NCBI GenBank assembly: GCA_002724825.1
Contig: PBPU01000078.1
Location: 6,418-16,075, forward strand
Direction of reading: 5' to 3'
Origin: Acidimicrobiaceae bacterium
GTDB lineage: Bacteria > Actinomycetota > Acidimicrobiia > Acidimicrobiales > UBA8592
DNA length: 9,658 nt
Positions within the stretch are counted from its first letter, which is position 1, and each line of letters begins with the position of its first letter. Of the stretch, positions 6,604-9,658 are shown in pieces. The notes beneath the pieces are model-generated. The model was given only the letters and a program-made list of their open reading frames with translations. It was not told the DNA's origin and made no database searches. Made by a program: the position numbers and the translations under genes.

Positions 6604-7857
6604 CTATTCAGGTGGTGCGATTACATCGATACCGCAGAACGGTTGAAGAACGCTTGGGACTTTAAAGCTTCCATCATCTTGTTGGCAATGTTCCATAAGG
6701 AAAACAAGCGTCCGCCCTACTGCACAAGCTGTTCCATTTAACGTATGAACAAGAGGGTTACTCTCCTCACCCCGAATACGTGTCATCATTCTTCGAGCAC
6801 TGTAGTCAAGATAGTTTGAACAGCTTGTCAGCTCCCGGTACTTCTGCTCAGAAGGCAGCCACACTTCACAGTCATATTTCATAGCAGCGGGAGCACCTAG
6901 ATCCCCGGCAGCCACCAAAATAACCCTATACGGCAACTCAAGCTCGTTAAGGATCTCTTGCTCTAAATTCCGAAGATTCTCGAGTTCCTCCCAACTACTA
7001 ACCGGGTCGCAGAAAGAAAACATTTCAACTTTATCGAATTGATGAACTCGAAAAATACCACTTGTGTCTTTTCCGTAGGTCCCAGCTTCCCTCCGAAAAC
7101 ATGATGAGAATCCCCCGTAGCGTATCGGTAGGTTTTTGGCATCTAAAAGGTCCCCACGGTGAAGTCCTGCTAAAGCTACCTCACTTGTGCCCGTAAGGTA
7201 GAGGTCATCTTCGGCTAGTTCATAAACTTGATGTCGATCGGTTGGGAAAAATCCAGCATCTAACATCATCTGCTCCCGAACAAGTACAGGTGGCACAACT
7301 GGGGTAAAACCATGGTTCATTAATTTCGAAAGAGTGTATTGAACGAGAGCGAATTCAATAAGTACTGCTTCACCTGTTAAGTAGGCGAATCTACTACCCA
7401 TATTCTCAGCTGCTTTCTCTTTTTCTACCCATCCCATGTGCTGCCCGTATTCTGCATGGTCCATAGGGGGAGCTTTAATTTGTTCGCCAACGACTTCAAT
7501 AACCTCATAGTCATCCTCTCCGCCAGTAGGACATCGAGGATCAGCTGGGTTGGGTATTGTTATCGCGATTTCTCTAAGCTCATCAGAGGCTTCTCCAAAT
7601 TTTGCTTCGACCTTTTGAAGTTCAGCTTTGATCTTCGCAGCGTTAGTAATTTTCTCTTCGCGTTCTTCCGGAGACGCCTTACCTATATCCTTCGAAGCCC
7701 GGTTCTGATCTGAGCGCAACTGCTCTACCTCGGCTTGTAAGGCTCGATAATTAGTGTCCAGATCTAAAGCCTTATCCAGCGTTTTCTCATCAACGCCTTT
7801 ATGGATTATTCCGCTTCGATAATCCGTATCTTCCCGTAGTTTTCGTAAATCAATCAC
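6604..7857 (-). CDS. serS: Seryl-tRNA synthetase
   Basis: This cytosolic class II enzyme charges tRNA-Ser with serine using ATP. The N-terminus begins MIDLRKLRED, typical of the family. Residues about 25-100 are charged and helical and form the antiparallel coiled-coil arm that recognises the long variable arm of tRNA-Ser. The catalytic core shows motif 1 around TPVVPPVLVRE (185-195), the TGTSE serine-site loop (222-226), motif 2 with FRREAG (254-259), the HQFDKVE segment (272-278), ELTSCSN (342-348), and motif 3 with Arg382 in AVGRTLVFLME. At 417 residues the length is normal and nothing is missing. The start codon is GTG, with no good ribosome binding site; a TANNNT box ends 7 nt upstream, which would fit a leaderless transcript. 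It is convergent with ctaG and divergent from the acyl-CoA synthetase gene, so it is probably its own transcription unit. Confidence 0.97.
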   Translation of the reverse strand: MIDLRKLREDTDYRSGIIHKGVDEKTLDKALDLDTNYRALQAEVEQLRSDQNRASKDIGKASPEEREEKITNAAKIKAELQKVEAKFGEASDELREIAITIPNPADPRCPTGGEDDYEVIEVVGEQIKAPPMDHAEYGQHMGWVEKEKAAENMGSRFAYLTGEAVLIEFALVQYTLSKLMNHGFTPVVPPVLVREQMMLDAGFFPTDRHQVYELAEDDLYLTGTSEVALAGLHRGDLLDAKNLPIRYGGFSSCFRREAGTYGKDTSGIFRVHQFDKVEMFSFCDPVSSWEELENLRNLEQEILNELELPYRVILVAAGDLGAPAAMKYDCEVWLPSEQKYRELTSCSNYLDYSARRMMTRIRGEESNPLVHTLNGTACAVGRTLVFLMEHCQQDDGSFKVPSVLQPFCGIDVIAPPE

Positions 7858-7980
7858 TCCATTGAGACTATCCGCACAAAAACCTCAACATATGGAATTA
7901 ACCAATGCATTTAATCTTCTCGGGAAGGTAAAAACTAGATCAGGTATGACACCTAGGAAAACTCATGCAAAACTTTAACT
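7858..7980. promoter_or_regulatory. Divergent intergenic region between serS and the acyl-CoA synthetase gene
   Basis: This 123-nt interval must hold the start signals for both outward-facing genes. For serS a candidate -10 box is listed separately. For the plus-strand gene I see no convincing -35/-10 pair and no ribosome binding site before the ATG at 7981. A short AGGT-ATGAC-ACCT inverted repeat (7942-7954) lies upstream of that ATG; its 4-bp arms are too short to call an operator. Confidence 0.55.
7865..7870 (-). promoter_or_regulatory. Candidate -10 box for leaderless serS
   Basis: Read on the minus strand the hexamer is TAGTCT, fitting TANNNT, and is followed by 7 nt and then the GTG start of serS. 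This spacing would place the transcription start at the start codon, a common arrangement in actinobacteria. No matching -35 was found at 16-18 nt. Confidence 0.35.
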
Positions 7981-9483
7981 ATGCTCCCTGAGATTGTCCG
8001 TCAAACTGCGATAAAATTTAGTAACTCAGCAGCATATATTTCTCAAGACGGTAACAAAATTACTTACAGGGAACTAGATCAAATCTCCCAAGAAGTAGCA
8101 GCATGGATGGGGTCTAAAGGACTGGGCGAGGGATCAGTAGTTGCTTTATGCCTCCCTAGTTGTATCGAATACATTCTTAGTTATCTTGCTGCAGCAAAAT
8201 TAGGTGCTATAACAGCAGGGATCAACCCTAGGTTTACTAACCCAGAACAACTAGAAGTTCTAGAAGTTCTCAGACCGAACCTGATTTTGACAACGAGCGA
8301 TATCGATAGCTCAAAGCTGAACAATGTTGAAGTGGAAAAGGTTCAAGTTTCTGCAGCTTCTGGCGAATTTATGCCAAACAACAGAATTCAGAATCAAACA
8401 ATAAATGAGCTTCCTTCTGACCCCGATAGAGCTGTTTGTATCTGCTTTACCTCTGGAAGCACCGGAACCCCCAAAGGAGCACTATTTACAAATCGTCAAC
8501 TCCAAGCGATAAGTACTATTGACACAGGAGGTGCTTGGGGTGGAGCTGGTCATAGGTACGCAAGCACTGAATTCGCCCACGTCGGCGTTATGACAAAATT
8601 ACCGTGGTTACTTGCAAGCGGCGGCACCACACACCTTATGGAAAAGTGGAGAGCAGAACCTATTTTGAGACTGATACATGACAACCGAATAGCTGCAGTA
8701 AGTGCGATAGCTCCTCAAGTTGCTCTTATGTTAAAAGTAGAAGGAGCTGATAGATTCGATTTTTCTTGCGTGAAAGCGATTGTTAGCGGCGGAGCTTTAG
8801 CGTCGCCCGAATTAGTGAAAGCAGGTAGAGATTTCTTTGATGCGCCATGGTCAATTCGCTACAGTTCTACAGAATCAGGTGGCGTTGGCTTAGGAACATC
8901 ACTTGATGCAGATGACCAAGAAGCCTTACACACGGTTGGTCGGCCTCGTTTGGGAGTTGAAGCAAGCATAAGAGATGATGAAGGACAGCTAGTCACCCCA
9001 GGTGAAATTGGTGAAATTTGGCTTCGATCTGACGCAATAATGAGTTGTTATTGGAATGACCCTCTTTCAACGAAGGAGACAATTATCGAAGGATGGCTCA
9101 AAACTGGCGATTTAGCGTTTCAAGATCCTAACGGGTGTTTCCATTTAGCTGGAAGAATAAATGAGATGTTTATAAGAGGTGGTTACAACATTTTCCCGTT
9201 AGAGATAGAAAAGGTTCTTTCAGCACATCAAAGTATTTCTGAAGTTGCAGTGATACCAAGAAAGGACGAAGTCATGGGAGAAATAGGCGTTGCCGTCATT
9301 GTTCCCAAAGAATTCGACAACCCACCATCGTTAGAAGATCTTCGAAAGCACTCACAGGAATATTTAGCTCAATATAAACTTCCTGAGGCAATACGTATCG
9401 TAGAGACACTTCCCAGAAATACATCTGACAAGATTGATCGCTTAAAGCTTCGTGAGTACGAAGATAGCCATAATGGGGTTTAG
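7981..9483 (+). CDS. Acyl-CoA synthetase / AMP-dependent ligase (ANL superfamily)
   Basis: This 500-residue enzyme activates a carboxylic acid with ATP to an acyl-adenylate and, by family, transfers it to CoA. The ATP-binding P-loop is FTSGSTGTPKG at 156-166. The adenylate motif is YSSTES at 295-300, TGDL with Asp377 contacts the ribose, and the hinge and A8 region reads GRINEMFIRGGYNIFPLEIE at 391-410. The C-terminal TSDKIDRLKL places the catalytic Lys at 484. All core elements are intact and the length is typical. The substrate cannot be read from the sequence: medium- or long-chain fatty acids, or aromatic or bile-type acids, are all possible. It starts with ATG and has no visible ribosome binding site. 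It is divergent from serS and its last 4 nt overlap the end of the opposing thioredoxin-fold gene. No beta-oxidation gene is visible next to it. Confidence 0.93.
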   Translation: MLPEIVRQTAIKFSNSAAYISQDGNKITYRELDQISQEVAAWMGSKGLGEGSVVALCLPSCIEYILSYLAAAKLGAITAGINPRFTNPEQLEVLEVLRPNLILTTSDIDSSKLNNVEVEKVQVSAASGEFMPNNRIQNQTINELPSDPDRAVCICFTSGSTGTPKGALFTNRQLQAISTIDTGGAWGGAGHRYASTEFAHVGVMTKLPWLLASGGTTHLMEKWRAEPILRLIHDNRIAAVSAIAPQVALMLKVEGADRFDFSCVKAIVSGGALASPELVKAGRDFFDAPWSIRYSSTESGGVGLGTSLDADDQEALHTVGRPRLGVEASIRDDEGQLVTPGEIGEIWLRSDAIMSCYWNDPLSTKETIIEGWLKTGDLAFQDPNGCFHLAGRINEMFIRGGYNIFPLEIEKVLSAHQSISEVAVIPRKDEVMGEIGVAVIVPKEFDNPPSLEDLRKHSQEYLAQYKLPEAIRIVETLPRNTSDKIDRLKLREYEDSHNGV

Positions 9484-9658
9484 GGTGAGTCTGAACGTGC
9501 GATGATGCGTTCTATCCAATTAATGTAAGTTGCGCTCTCTTGCGCGCCAGGAACAGGTAGAACCTTGTTGATTAGGGTCGTAGGAACTGCAGTGATCCCT
9601 TGATTTATTGCTTCGTTATGTTCGGCTATCACTTGTTCAGTTAGGTTCGCTTTCCTTT
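9480..9658 (-). CDS. DsbA/FrnE-like thioredoxin-fold protein, C-terminal part only
   Basis: Translation of the minus strand from the window edge is open for 58 residues and ends in TAA at 9482-9480. The sequence includes GITAVPTTLINKVLPVPGAQ, the pattern near the C-terminus of DsbA-family oxidoreductases (FrnE and 2-hydroxychromene-2-carboxylate isomerase type), where a cis-Pro loop (VPT) is followed by a beta strand and an AQ motif. A final helix (SATYINWIERIIAR) follows. The N-terminus, including any CxxC active site, lies beyond the window, so redox activity cannot be judged. The stop codon region overlaps the convergent ligase gene by 4 nt. Confidence 0.75.
   Translation of the reverse strand, partial: RKANLTEQVIAEHNEAINQGITAVPTTLINKVLPVPGAQESATYINWIERIIARSDSP

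Noticed and set aside
7438..7713. Plus-strand open frame opposite serS
   Set aside because: It mirrors the coiled-coil coding part of serS, and its Phe/Arg-rich translation resembles no family.
7941..7957. Inverted repeat AGGT-N5-ACCT before the acyl-CoA synthetase gene as a TetR-type operator
   Set aside because: Arms are only 4 bp, which is expected by chance, and no regulator gene is adjacent in the window.

Overview
The window carries the greater part of an aa3/caa3-type cytochrome c oxidase operon, followed by three unrelated housekeeping or metabolic genes. The DNA is moderately AT-leaning, genes are tightly packed and often touch or overlap, and GTG and TTG starts occur beside ATG. 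The oxidase layout (extra subunit-III-like gene, unnamed multi-pass membrane gene, lipoprotein subunit II fused to cytochrome c, long subunit I, short subunit III, subunit IV, CtaG) suggests an aerobic actinobacterium, possibly an uncultivated marine Acidimicrobiia-like lineage. That placement is inference from gene order and protein style, not from a marker gene search.

Positions 1-6590, plus strand, are the respiratory block. It opens with the C-terminal part of a divergent COX3-like protein (1-312), then a roughly seven-helix membrane protein of unknown function with a His/acidic tail (340-1206). Next come ctaC (1206-2546), ctaD (2583-4613), ctaE (4606-5223), a subunit IV gene (5234-5665) and the CuB assembly factor ctaG (5724-6590). 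Together these give the CuA site, the covalent heme c domain, the heme a/heme a3-CuB core with an A1-type proton-channel Glu, the accessory subunits and one copper insertion factor. No heme A synthesis genes (ctaA, ctaB) and no Sco gene are present inside the window.

Positions 6604-7857, minus strand, encode seryl-tRNA synthetase, convergent with ctaG across a 13-nt gap. A 123-nt divergent intergenic region (7858-7980) separates serS from an acyl-CoA synthetase/AMP-ligase gene (7981-9483, plus). The last stretch (9480-9658, minus) is the C-terminal end of a DsbA/FrnE-like thioredoxin-fold protein whose stop codon overlaps the end of the ligase gene.

I saw no tRNA, rRNA, CRISPR array, insertion sequence or phage gene. 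No interval longer than about 125 nt lacks a gene. The least explained parts are the two genes at the 5' end, the His/Asp/Glu-rich tails on several neighbouring oxidase proteins, and the enlarged cytochrome c domain of CtaC. I do not see strong evidence for a wholly new system here.
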